Source: Thiotrichaceae bacterium (GTDB lineage Bacteria > Pseudomonadota > Gammaproteobacteria > Thiotrichales > Thiotrichaceae). From it: a DNA stretch of 6,111 nucleotides. Below the pieces are notes generated by a model. It was not told the origin of the DNA. It worked only from the letters and a program-made list of their open reading frames with translations, and ran no database searches. The position numbers were made by a program, and so were the translations under genes. The stretch lies in NCBI GenBank assembly GCA_027008665.1, contig JALVEA010000005.1:1-6111 (forward strand). Direction: 5' to 3'. Below, piece after piece: positions 1-6,111 of the stretch (positions within the stretch are counted from its first letter, which is position 1; every line of letters starts with the position of its first letter).

Positions 1-2107
1 CACTGCTATTATTAAAAATATTGATGAGCAAGGAAAATTAAGCACAGAGTTGCGCTTATCTCTTGAGCAAGCAGAGACCAAAACACGTCTTGAAGATTTA
101 TATCGCCCGTATAAACAAAAACGACGCACAAAAGGACAGATTGCAATAGAGGCGGGTATTGAGCCATTAGCTAATCTGCTTTTAGAGAACCCAAACCTTG
201 ACCCTCAGACGCAAGCGAAGCAATACATCAATACCGATGCGGTTTTTAAGAAGGCATTTAATGATATTAAAGGCGTGCTAGATGGAGCTAAATTTATTTT
301 AATGGAACGCTTTGCAGAAAATGCGGATTTAACAGAAAAATTACGCCTTTATATGAATGAAAATGCGCTCCTTCATTCCAAAGTTACAACAGGCAAAGAA
401 ACAGAAGCGGCAAAATATCAAGATTATTTCGATAATAAAGATGCTATCAAAAAAATTCCCTCTCACCGTGCATTAGCTATGTTTCGTGGACGCAATGAAG
501 GGTTATTACAATTAAAGCTTGATGTTGAGCATCAAGAGGATAAATTGCATCCTTGTGAAAGTATCATTGCTCTTTATTTTCAATTAGCGAATAAAGGGCG
601 CGCTGCTGATGAATGGATAGCTGATGTAATTCGCTGGACATGGCGAATTAAATTACATTTACGTTTAGAAACAGAGCTACTCACCAAGCTACGCCAACAA
701 GCAGAAGAAGAAGCGATTCATGTTTTTGGAAAAAATATAAAAGATTTATTACTCGCCGCTCCCGCAGGGCAACGGATTACCATTGGGCTAGATCCAGGTC
801 TGCGTACAGGCGTAAAAATTGCAGTGATTAGTAGCACGGGGCAATATCTCGACTCAAGCACCATTTACCCACATGCACCAAGAAATCAATGGGATCAATC
901 CATTGCTGAGCTGGCTAAGTTGGCGGCTCAATATAAAGTTGAATTACTCGCTATTGGCAATGGCACTGCCTCACGGGAAACCGACAAACTCTGCGCTGAT
1001 TTAATCAAACGCCATCCTGAATTAAAATTACAAAAGATCATGGTCAGTGAAGCAGGCGCATCAGTTTATTCTGCTTCTGAAATGGCATCAAAAGAATTCC
1101 CTGATCTGGATGTGACTATTCGTGGTGCAATCTCTATTGCGCGACGTTTACAAGACCCATTGGCAGAACTGGTCAAAATAGAAGCTAAAGCAATTGGAGT
1201 GGGTCAATACCAGCATGATGTAAGCCAAGTTCAATTGGCTAAAAATTTAGATACGGTCGTTGAAGATTGCGTTAATAGTGTCGGTGTTGAAGTCAATACC
1301 GCCTCTGCCGCTCTATTGCGGCGTGTAGCAGGGCTAAATCAAACCATTGCCGATAATATTGTTGCACTGCGAGATGAGAAAGGGCGTTTTAATAGTCGTA
1401 AAGAGTTAAAAAAAGTACCTCGCCTTGGCCCTAAAGCGTTTGAGCAAGCGGCTGGATTCTTGCGTATTCATCAAGGCGATAATCCATTAGATGCCTCTGC
1501 GGTACATCCAGAATCTTATAGTGTAGTAAGCAAAATTGCAGCCGCCAATGATAGGGATATTGGACAGTTAATTGGTAATAGCAAGGCATTAAAAAGCCTT
1601 AACCCTGCTGATTACACTAATGAAAAATTTGGACTACCGACTATTGTCGATATTATTAGGGAATTAGAAAAACCAGGACGTGATCCCCGACCTGCTTTTA
1701 AAACCGCAAGCTTTAAAGAGGGTATAGAAAAAATATCTGACCTAAAAGAAAATATGATCTTAGAAGGGACAGTCACTAATGTGACTAATTTTGGTGCTTT
1801 TGTTGATATTGGTGTGCATCAAGACGGTTTGGTACATATCTCGGCACTGGCAGATCATTTTGTAAAAGATCCGCATCAAGTGGTTAAAACAGGTCAAATT
1901 GTTAAAGTTAAAGTAATGCAGATTGATCCTAGCCGTAAACGCATTGCTCTGAGTATGCGACTAAGCGATTCTGCCCAGAAAAAAGAAAAATCACCCGCAA
2001 GGCAAACAGCGCGTAAAAGACAATCACAACCAAGTCAGCGCATTCAAAATACAGCCCCTATTAATAATGCCTTTGCAGCCGCTTTTGCAAAGGCAAAAGG
2101 TAAATAA
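1..2107 (+). CDS. tex: Tex family S1 RNA-binding transcription accessory protein, 5'-truncated by window
   Basis: Cytoplasmic nucleic-acid-binding protein of the Tex/YhgF family, linked in other bacteria to transcription and RNA metabolism. The frame is open from base 2, giving 701 visible residues. An internal TTG at base 50 is not the start: the residues before it (TAIIKNIDEQGKLSTE) match the family's N-terminal region. Full-length relatives have roughly 770-780 residues, so about 70-80 are missing to the left. In visible numbering the parts are: helical N-terminal region with LEDLYRPYKQKRRTKG near residues 28-43; YqgF/RNase H-like domain opening with GLDPGLRTG at 262-270; helix-hairpin-helix region about 430-500, including VPRLGPKAFEQAAGFLRI; S1 domain about 583-655 (VTNVTNFGAFVDIG then DGLVHIS); and a basic low-complexity tail about 656-701. 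It ends TAA two bases before the next gene. Family assignment is secure; the exact cellular role here is inferred. Confidence 0.96.
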   Translation, partial: TAIIKNIDEQGKLSTELRLSLEQAETKTRLEDLYRPYKQKRRTKGQIAIEAGIEPLANLLLENPNLDPQTQAKQYINTDAVFKKAFNDIKGVLDGAKFILMERFAENADLTEKLRLYMNENALLHSKVTTGKETEAAKYQDYFDNKDAIKKIPSHRALAMFRGRNEGLLQLKLDVEHQEDKLHPCESIIALYFQLANKGRAADEWIADVIRWTWRIKLHLRLETELLTKLRQQAEEEAIHVFGKNIKDLLLAAPAGQRITIGLDPGLRTGVKIAVISSTGQYLDSSTIYPHAPRNQWDQSIAELAKLAAQYKVELLAIGNGTASRETDKLCADLIKRHPELKLQKIMVSEAGASVYSASEMASKEFPDLDVTIRGAISIARRLQDPLAELVKIEAKAIGVGQYQHDVSQVQLAKNLDTVVEDCVNSVGVEVNTASAALLRRVAGLNQTIADNIVALRDEKGRFNSRKELKKVPRLGPKAFEQAAGFLRIHQGDNPLDASAVHPESYSVVSKIAAANDRDIGQLIGNSKALKSLNPADYTNEKFGLPTIVDIIRELEKPGRDPRPAFKTASFKEGIEKISDLKENMILEGTVTNVTNFGAFVDIGVHQDGLVHISALADHFVKDPHQVVKTGQIVKVKVMQIDPSRKRIALSMRLSDSAQKKEKSPARQTARKRQSQPSQRIQNTAPINNAFAAAFAKAKGK

Positions 2108-2109
2108 TA

Positions 2110-2607
2110 ATGAATCAAGATGCTCAAATTAGATTACTCATAACAGGTGGTACTATTGATAAATGTTATAACGAATTAACGGGTGAATTATATTTCACCC
2201 AGTCCCATCTTCCTCAAATGCTCAAACAAGGGCATTGCAAGACTAATATTGAGCTTGAAACATTAATGCTTAAAGATAGTTTAGAGATGGAAGTAACAGA
2301 TAGGGATATTATTTTGCAAGCTTGTCAACAAAGCTCTCAATCGCTGATTATTATTACACATGGTACTGACACTATGACCCTCACCGCTAAACATTTGGCA
2401 ATGCAAATAAAAGATAAAACCATTGTGCTATTAGGCGCAATGGTTCCTTATGTTTTTAAGCAATCTGATAGCCTGTTTAACCTAGGCAGTGCAATCACAG
2501 CAGTTCAATGCTTATCGGCTGGCGTTTATATTACCATGAATGGCAAGGTATTTCCTTGGAATCAGGTGGCTAAAAATAAGCAACAAGGCATATTTGTTAG
2601 GCTATAA
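2110..2607 (+). CDS. Stand-alone asparaginase N-terminal domain protein (165 aa)
   Basis: Resembles only the N-terminal catalytic domain of type I/II L-asparaginases, which hydrolyse asparagine to aspartate and ammonia. Residues matching the E. coli AnsB active site are all present: Thr15 in TGGTID, Tyr28 in GELYF, Ser57 in KDSLEM, Thr86 and Asp87 in HGTDTM, and Lys155 in QVAKNK. The C-terminal domain (about 150 residues), which in full-length enzymes contributes to oligomer contacts and the neighbour's active site, is absent. The bases after the TAA encode no remnant of it, so this is not a simple frameshift. Short single-domain members of about this size are, from memory, annotated in other gammaproteobacteria. 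The ATG is two bases after the tex stop with AAAGG at 2096-2100 as ribosome binding site, so co-transcription with tex is likely. Substrate and activity are unproven. Confidence 0.88.
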   Translation: MNQDAQIRLLITGGTIDKCYNELTGELYFTQSHLPQMLKQGHCKTNIELETLMLKDSLEMEVTDRDIILQACQQSSQSLIIITHGTDTMTLTAKHLAMQIKDKTIVLLGAMVPYVFKQSDSLFNLGSAITAVQCLSAGVYITMNGKVFPWNQVAKNKQQGIFVRL

Positions 2608-2610
2608 TTC

Positions 2611-2665
2611 AGTAGGAGGTCATAATAAATTTAACAAAATATTAAATTTACTGTATCCTTCTACT
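2611..2665. terminator. 23-bp imperfect inverted repeat between convergent genes; possible bidirectional terminator
   Basis: The left arm 2611-2633 and right arm 2643-2665 are complementary at 18 of 23 positions (plus one G-U if transcribed as +), with a 9-base loop. The inner eight pairs are TAAATTTA against TAAATTTA and the outer nine are AGTAGGAGG against CCTTCTACT. The right arm reaches the dacB stop codon. It lies exactly between the ends of two convergent genes, where a shared terminator is expected, but no clear T-tract follows either arm, so termination is inferred from position and structure only. It might instead be a copy of a dispersed palindromic repeat. Confidence 0.5.
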
Positions 2666-4128
2666 TAATACCCCTTGGCAAGATTTTGTCTCCTTCCACC
2701 CCAAAAGACCCATTTAATCAAGCTATCATGACTTTTTTTAGCACGCCGAGATGCCTTAGGGTCATTATGAAGAATAGAGACCATATAGGTTTTGCCATCG
2801 GCAGCGTTAACATAACCTGCGACTCCACGTACATTTCGCAGTGTGCCCGTTTTAAAAAAGCCACGCCCTTTAACAGCGCTAGAACGTAAGCGTCTTCTCA
2901 TCGTTCCATCAACACCTGCTATAGATAGTGACTGCATAAAAATATTTCGATAAGGGCTTCGATATGCATCCATTAATAAGTCTGAGATATGCTTAACGCT
3001 AATGCGTGCATGACGACTTAGACCTGAGCCATTTTCAATACGTAATTCAGGAAAATGCAAACCTCTTTTATTCAAAAAGTCACCAATGGCCTCTGCTCCT
3101 TTACGCGGGGTGCCAGGTGCGCCATAACGTTTTGCACCAATTGCTAACATTAATTGACGTGCCATCACATTATTACTATGTTTACCCAATTCAGGCAGTA
3201 TTTGTGCCAAGGTTCTAGAATAAAAACCCGCTAGCTTTCTAGCATGTCTTGGTGTCACACCTTTAGCGAATTTTACGTTGATTGATCCACCGAGTTCTTT
3301 ACGCCAGATAGTATGAACAGCGCTGTATAATGTATTAGCAGGATTCATTAAGACACGAGAATAACGACGTGTACCACAGCGAGAAGAGAAAGTACCTCTA
3401 AAGGTTGCAGTCACCCGACTACCTCGTCTGGAAATACTAATTCTTGGACGACAACCACGACGCACCTTACGCATTTTATTAACTACTCTCAAATTATAAG
3501 CAGGTGTTACCGCCCTTACCGATACCCGCTTACCTTTAGCACTCACCGCAAAAGTGGTCATACGCTCATTGTATAATAAAGCATCTGGCTGTGCGTTATA
3601 CGCAGAATAAGGCTTACCATCAAAGGCGCCTGGGTTTAAATGCAAAGTATTAAAATAACTATTATCAAACACTAAGCGTCCTTGAATGCTATGAATACCA
3701 CGAGCACGTAATTGATTTAATAAATTGCGTAAATCAGCTGTTCCAAAATCAGGCGCTCCATATCCTTTGATATAAAGATCACCTATCAAACGTCCTGCTT
3801 GAATCCTTCCTGTGGTATAAATATCCACCGGCCAACGATAATTAGGACCTAAAACACCTAGAGCCACATGCGCTGTTACCAACTTCATCACTGATGCAGG
3901 TGAACGTGGTTGATTTTCTTTATAAGCCAATAAAGGACGTGGAGAACCCACTGCACGCACATAAACACTCATCCCTTGAGGGGAAATTTTTGATCGATTA
4001 AGAAGGCTGCGTATTTCAGTGGGTAAATTATTATAAATTGGAGGTTGTTGTGCATTTACTGATGGAAGGACTCCAACTAGTAATAGCATAAACGAGATAA
4101 AAAATACCTTAATTTTGTAAAAATTCAT
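2665..4128 (-). CDS. dacB: D-alanyl-D-alanine carboxypeptidase/endopeptidase, PBP4 type (peptidase S13)
   Basis: Periplasmic serine peptidase that removes the terminal D-Ala from peptidoglycan stem peptides and/or cleaves cross-links. With the start at 4128 it has 487 residues, close to E. coli DacB (477). Residues 1-26 form a signal peptide: MNFYKIK, a hydrophobic stretch, then cleavage likely after VNA. The three penicillin-binding motifs are intact: SVMK at 79-82 (nucleophile Ser79, Lys82), SNN at 318-320 and KTG at 426-428. ENGSGLSR near 365-372 is also family-typical. Cys226 and Cys251 lie in the inserted domain region and may form a disulfide; that region (223-258) is very arginine-rich. 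A longer in-frame start exists at 4152, but 4128 has a far better ribosome binding site (GGGGAG, 7-base gap) and puts the signal peptide at the very N-terminus. The gene stands alone, convergent with the tex pair. Confidence 0.95.
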   Translation of the reverse strand: MNFYKIKVFFISFMLLLVGVLPSVNAQQPPIYNNLPTEIRSLLNRSKISPQGMSVYVRAVGSPRPLLAYKENQPRSPASVMKLVTAHVALGVLGPNYRWPVDIYTTGRIQAGRLIGDLYIKGYGAPDFGTADLRNLLNQLRARGIHSIQGRLVFDNSYFNTLHLNPGAFDGKPYSAYNAQPDALLYNERMTTFAVSAKGKRVSVRAVTPAYNLRVVNKMRKVRRGCRPRISISRRGSRVTATFRGTFSSRCGTRRYSRVLMNPANTLYSAVHTIWRKELGGSINVKFAKGVTPRHARKLAGFYSRTLAQILPELGKHSNNVMARQLMLAIGAKRYGAPGTPRKGAEAIGDFLNKRGLHFPELRIENGSGLSRHARISVKHISDLLMDAYRSPYRNIFMQSLSIAGVDGTMRRRLRSSAVKGRGFFKTGTLRNVRGVAGYVNAADGKTYMVSILHNDPKASRRAKKSHDSLIKWVFWGGRRQNLAKGY

Positions 4129-4135
4129 TGTGTTA

Positions 4136-4141
4136 CTCCCC
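4136..4141 (-). promoter_or_regulatory. Ribosome binding site deciding the dacB start
   Basis: On the minus strand GGGGAG is followed by TAACACA (7 bases) and then ATG at 4128-4126. This near-ideal Shine-Dalgarno spacing favours 4128 over the upstream ATG codons at 4152 and 4149, which have only a weak GGCAAG before them. If those upstream ATGs were used, this site would sit inside the coding sequence. Confidence 0.8.
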
Positions 4142-4180
4142 TTAATCATCATCTTGCCATAAGATTAACCAAATAATAGG

Positions 4181-4245
4181 TTATTAGCAAATCTTATTAC
4201 AAATAAATATTATATTTATAGTTAATTTTTTTATTTATTAGCAAA
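4181..4245. repeat. 11-bp direct repeat TTATTAGCAAA upstream of dacB
   Basis: TTATTAGCAAA occurs at 4181-4191 and again at 4235-4245, 54 bases apart start to start. Read on the minus strand, each copy carries TTGCTA; the upstream copy supplies the candidate -35 box. The repeats could be a duplicated regulator site or chance in AT-rich sequence. Confidence 0.4.
4209..4244 (-). promoter_or_regulatory. Probable sigma70-type promoter for dacB
   Basis: On the minus strand TTGCTA (4244-4239, four of six matches to TTGACA) is followed after 18 bases by TATAAA (4220-4215, five of six matches to TATAAT), with a perfect TATAAT immediately beyond it (4214-4209). This would give a 5' leader of roughly 75-80 bases before the start at 4128. 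The region is very AT-rich, so -10-like matches are easy to find by chance. The call is a consensus match, not proof. Confidence 0.45.
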
Positions 4246-4351
4246 GAATACACCTGATCCACTGATACGGAGGCTGAACACCTGCTATTTTTTGATTATT
4301 TATTATACTGTTATTTAATACCATTCAGGTAACTTTGATAACATCCTTTTC

Positions 4352-4410
4352 TCAAAAAAGTACTTTAATTAATTTTTGAAGTGTTTTATGCTTTTTTTTG
4401 CATAAAACGC
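4352..4410 (-). terminator. Two adjacent AT-rich hairpins downstream of the chelatase genes
   Basis: GTTTTATGC at 4383-4391 pairs perfectly with GCATAAAAC at 4400-4408 around a loop of eight T (eight A on the minus strand). One further G-C pair (4381/4410) follows after a mismatch or wobble. Immediately beside it, TCAAAAA at 4352-4358 pairs with TTTTTGA at 4373-4379. In minus-strand RNA the first hairpin lies about 82 bases after the VWA stop codon. No T-tract follows it directly, although a run of six T occurs further on at 4359-4354. This is possibly the operon terminator; the hairpins are visible, the role is inferred. Confidence 0.35.
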
Positions 4411-4452
4411 CAACCAAATCTAAACCATCTGATGATTTTTCAAATAAGGGTA

Positions 4453-4485
4453 CTCCGTATTTTGTCTACAAAGATTATTACGGGG
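4453..4485 (-). other. Small bipartite hairpin just after the VWA stop codon
   Basis: CCGTA (4455-4459) pairs with TACGG (4479-4483), and inside it TTTG (4461-4464) pairs with CAAA (4469-4472) around a 4-base loop. It begins seven bases after the VWA stop on the minus strand. It could protect the mRNA 3' end or help termination, but there is no T-tract and the stems are short. Confidence 0.25.
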
Positions 4486-4492
4486 AAACTAT

Positions 4493-5128
4493 TCAAAATA
4501 AACGCAGATAATTTGCCTTCCAATGCATTGCTAATGCTTGTGCTTTATTTAGTCTTATCTCTGAATTTTCACTGTCAAGCACCCAAACTTCTGTTTCTAT
4601 TAAAGCAATATCATCTACATTGTCTCGGCTACGAACATCGCTGATAAGAAAAAACTTTCTTTTTTCCATTGGTTTTGACTGTTTTCTTTTCGCAATATAA
4701 CGCTCAACTTCCAATAAGGCTTCACGCAATGGCGTACCACCACCTGCTTGAATAGAAGCTAACAGAGCGTCAATATTAGCAGGGGCTTTGCTATCGGTGA
4801 TTAACCACTGATACTGCTGGTTACCAAAACTCAATAAAGCGATTCTTTGTCGTTTTTGATAAAAAAATTGGCATAAAGACTGTACTACCGCTTTTGTTTT
4901 GCTTAATTGCTCTGAGACTAAGGTAGAACCCGAGGTATCTAGTGCAATAATATTGAGGATAGAGCGAGTCTTTTTTTGTGAATAGTAAATAGCGGTTGAT
5001 AGCTTATCTCTATTATCAGGATGTAGCAATGTTGCCTGCCAATGGATTTTTTTTATTGCCTTATCCTTATAATGACCAATTTGTCTGCAAAATAAACCCT
5101 GCTTATGATCATATTTACAACTAGGCAC
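4493..5128 (-). CDS. VWA-domain chelatase subunit (ChlD C-terminal-like), possibly expressed by frameshift from the upstream ATPase frame
   Basis: A von Willebrand factor A domain like the C-terminal third of ChlD/BchD and of the CobN-associated VWA protein. In chelatases this domain links the AAA+ motor to the large metal-inserting subunit. All metal-site (MIDAS) residues are present: Asp64-x-Ser66-x-Ser68 in DTSGST, Thr132 in GGGTPL and Asp164 in SDVRSR. The segment HWQATLL near residue 29 matches the stretch that precedes the VWA domain in relatives. As a separate gene it would have 211 residues from a GTG at 5128, but the bases before it (CAAGAAATA) make a poor ribosome binding site and no better start follows. 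The same frame stays open upstream to 5176, across the A-run at 5152-5160 and the end of the ATPase frame, so it may be the frameshifted tail of one longer protein. The role in cobalt rather than magnesium insertion is inferred from resemblance to the cob-type split pair. Confidence 0.85.
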   Translation of the reverse strand: MPSCKYDHKQGLFCRQIGHYKDKAIKKIHWQATLLHPDNRDKLSTAIYYSQKKTRSILNIIALDTSGSTLVSEQLSKTKAVVQSLCQFFYQKRQRIALLSFGNQQYQWLITDSKAPANIDALLASIQAGGGTPLREALLEVERYIAKRKQSKPMEKRKFFLISDVRSRDNVDDIALIETEVWVLDSENSEIRLNKAQALAMHWKANYLRLF

Positions 5129-5145
5129 TATTTCTTGGCTATTCT

Positions 5146-6111
5146 TTACTGTTTTTTTTTCTGCATTAACAGTGGGTTATTCTGGCTAAATTTTGTAGGA
5201 TCTAGTTGACGAGAAAAACCAATCTCAACCGCTTCAACAGGCATTTCACCCCAATCCCCTTGTGATGCTTGCTGATTCGAATCTTTATCTTCTTTACTTT
5301 GTAGGGAAGAATTTTTATCTTGTTGATGAGATTTATCGTGAGGCATTTTGTTCTTAGAGCTTGTACTTGCTTGCGGCAATGGCGGTGCTTCTTTGCGACG
5401 ATGATTTAATACCAAATCTACCACACTATCAACATCTTCTTTTAGCACACTGTCAGCACCTCGCAATGCGGCTTGTGTTCTAGCAGCGCGGTATAAGGCT
5501 AAATCTGCACGCACCCCTTCAACCTTTGCTTGCAAACAATATTGTGCTATTTCCTCCTTCCTTTGCAAAGAAACATGAACCTGTTTTAAGCGTTGACTCG
5601 TCTGATAAATTAATTTTTTAAGATCATCCTGTTGTTGACTATATTGTTCACAAAAACCAATCGGATCACTATCAAACAATAAGCGTGATTCAAGAATAGC
5701 TAACCGTTGCTCTAGCTTAGGCGTTTCATTAATCTCAACCGATAAACCAAAACGATCTAATAATTGCGAACGCAATGCACCTTCTTCTGGATTCATTGAA
5801 CCAATTAAAATAAATTGAGCTAGATGTTGATGAGAGATGCCATCACGCTCAAGATAATTAATACCTGAGGCGCTGACATCCAATAATAAATCAATTAAAT
5901 GATCAGGCAATAAATTAATCTCATCCACATACAAAACCCCACCATGAGCTTGTGCTAATAACCCCGGAGAAAAGATGAGCTTACCATTAGCTAATGCATG
6001 TTCCACATTTAAAGAACCTAATAAACGGTCTTCACTAACCCCTAAAGGACAGTTTACAAAGGGCTTATTATCTAATAAATCTGCTAAGGAGCGTGCCAAA
6101 GTAGACTTTGC
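5146..6111 (-). CDS. AAA+ ATPase subunit of a cobalt/magnesium chelatase (ChlI-like), 5'-truncated by window
   Basis: Motor subunit of an ATP-dependent metal chelatase. The frame is open to the right edge, so the start is outside; 321 residues are visible. The TTG at 6099 is internal, since the residues before it read AKST, the end of the Walker A loop. In visible numbering: Walker B GVLYVDE at 58-64; the ChlI-typical LLDVSASGINYLERDGIS at 75-92; sensor 1 SMNPEEG at 105-111; LLDRFGL with the probable arginine finger Arg120; sensor 2 region GVRADLALYRAAR with Arg201. After HRR (237-239) comes a hydrophilic Gln/Ser/Lys-rich linker to residue 321, containing DWGEMPVEAVEIG, which resembles the C-terminal end of CobN-associated ChlI-like proteins. 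It ends in MQKKKQ on an A9 run that may shift part of the ribosomes into the VWA frame. Cobalt chelation with CobN is the favoured role; magnesium chelation in a phototroph cannot be excluded from this window. Confidence 0.93.
   Translation of the reverse strand, partial: AKSTLARSLADLLDNKPFVNCPLGVSEDRLLGSLNVEHALANGKLIFSPGLLAQAHGGVLYVDEINLLPDHLIDLLLDVSASGINYLERDGISHQHLAQFILIGSMNPEEGALRSQLLDRFGLSVEINETPKLEQRLAILESRLLFDSDPIGFCEQYSQQQDDLKKLIYQTSQRLKQVHVSLQRKEEIAQYCLQAKVEGVRADLALYRAARTQAALRGADSVLKEDVDSVVDLVLNHRRKEAPPLPQASTSSKNKMPHDKSHQQDKNSSLQSKEDKDSNQQASQGDWGEMPVEAVEIGFSRQLDPTKFSQNNPLLMQKKKQ
5152..5160 (-). other. A9 run: candidate slippage/frameshift site joining the ATPase and VWA frames
   Basis: On the minus strand the ATPase frame reads CAG AAA AAA AAA CAG TAA, stopping at 5146. 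Slipping back one base, or one extra A in the transcript, gives AAA AAA AAA ACA GTA AAG and continues without a stop into the VWA frame. The two frames overlap, both open, only over 5148-5176, and the A-run lies inside that stretch. The in-frame heptamer A_AAA_AAA is a known type of slippery sequence, and runs of nine A are known to cause RNA polymerase slippage. I see no strong stimulatory hairpin downstream and no Shine-Dalgarno-like stimulator upstream. Confidence 0.6.

Larger units (their letters stand above)
4129..4492. other. Non-coding 364-bp gap between dacB and the VWA gene
   Basis: No reading frame here looks like a protein. The dacB-proximal part (4129-4245) holds its ribosome binding site, probable promoter and a direct repeat. 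The middle (4246-4350) is less AT-rich, with ACACCTG at 4250-4256 and again at 4276-4282; no function is recognised. The part near the VWA gene (4351-4492) holds three hairpin-forming inverted repeats: 4352-4379, 4381-4410 and 4453-4485. These are candidates for ending transcription of the chelatase genes. Confidence 0.75.

Noticed and set aside
50..52. TTG as the start of tex
   Set aside because: The frame is open to the window edge, and the upstream residues match the Tex N-terminal region, so the gene begins outside.
2613..2624. Strong Shine-Dalgarno-like AGGAGG after the asparaginase gene
   Set aside because: No start codon with a meaningful reading frame follows at a suitable distance; the motif is part of the inverted repeat arm.
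2597..2630. Possible remnant of the asparaginase C-terminal domain after the stop
   Set aside because: Reading past the TAA gives only a few codons before another stop, and no C-terminal domain sequence lies before dacB.
2686..2889. Plus-strand open frame of 67 codons
   Set aside because: Lies fully antisense to the 3' end of dacB, with no family resemblance; it is a shadow of that gene.
3006..3218. Plus-strand open frame of 70 codons
   Set aside because: Fully antisense to the catalytic region of dacB, whose motifs are intact; no independent coding evidence.
4129..4152. Longer dacB start at 4152
   Set aside because: It would add eight residues before the signal peptide and place the GGGGAG ribosome binding site inside the gene; 4128 is better supported.
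4268..4318. Possible tiny plus-strand gene after GGAGG
   Set aside because: Only a frame of eight codons from a TTG follows at unsuitable spacing; nothing supports translation.
4381..4644. Plus-strand open frame of 87 codons spanning the gap and the VWA gene end
   Set aside because: Its start codon is inside the T-loop hairpin, it lacks a ribosome binding site, and most of it is antisense to the VWA domain.

Overview
The window is AT-rich chromosomal DNA, most likely from a gammaproteobacterium. This is inferred from gene content: a Tex-family RNA-binding protein, a PBP4-type (DacB) penicillin-binding protein with a Gram-negative signal peptide, and a split ChlI/ChlD-like chelatase of the type that accompanies CobN in Pseudomonas and relatives. 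No species is claimed. There is no sign of mobile elements, CRISPR or RNA genes.

Layout. Bases 1-2107 (+) hold the last 701 residues of Tex; its start lies left of the window. Two bases later, at 2110-2607 (+), comes a short stand-alone asparaginase N-terminal domain, almost certainly co-transcribed with tex. At 2611-2665 a 23-bp imperfect inverted repeat separates this pair from the convergent dacB gene, which is on the minus strand with its best start at 4128. The 364 bp from 4129 to 4492 carry no credible gene. They hold the dacB ribosome binding site and probable promoter, an 11-bp direct repeat, and several hairpins lying downstream of the chelatase genes. From 4493 to the right edge (minus strand) are a VWA-domain (ChlD C-terminal-like) reading frame and, upstream of it, an AAA+ ATPase (ChlI-like) reading frame whose 5' end is outside the window.

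The most interesting point is the junction of the two chelatase frames. The ATPase frame ends within a few codons of a run of nine A residues (minus strand, 5160-5152). The VWA frame is open across that run in the -1 register and has no convincing start site of its own. One slip on the A-run would join the two into a single ChlD-like AAA+-linker-VWA protein, while unslipped translation gives a ChlI-like small subunit. This matches the published idea, recalled from memory, that one chlD gene can make both small and medium cobalt chelatase subunits by programmed frameshifting. A homopolymer sequencing error, or two ordinary separate genes, remain the alternatives.

How the genes relate: the chelatase pair would drive ATP-dependent metal insertion, probably cobalt for cobalamin with a CobN subunit encoded elsewhere. 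DacB trims or cleaves peptidoglycan in the periplasm. Tex acts on RNA and transcription. The asparaginase-like protein has no obvious link to Tex beyond the shared transcript.
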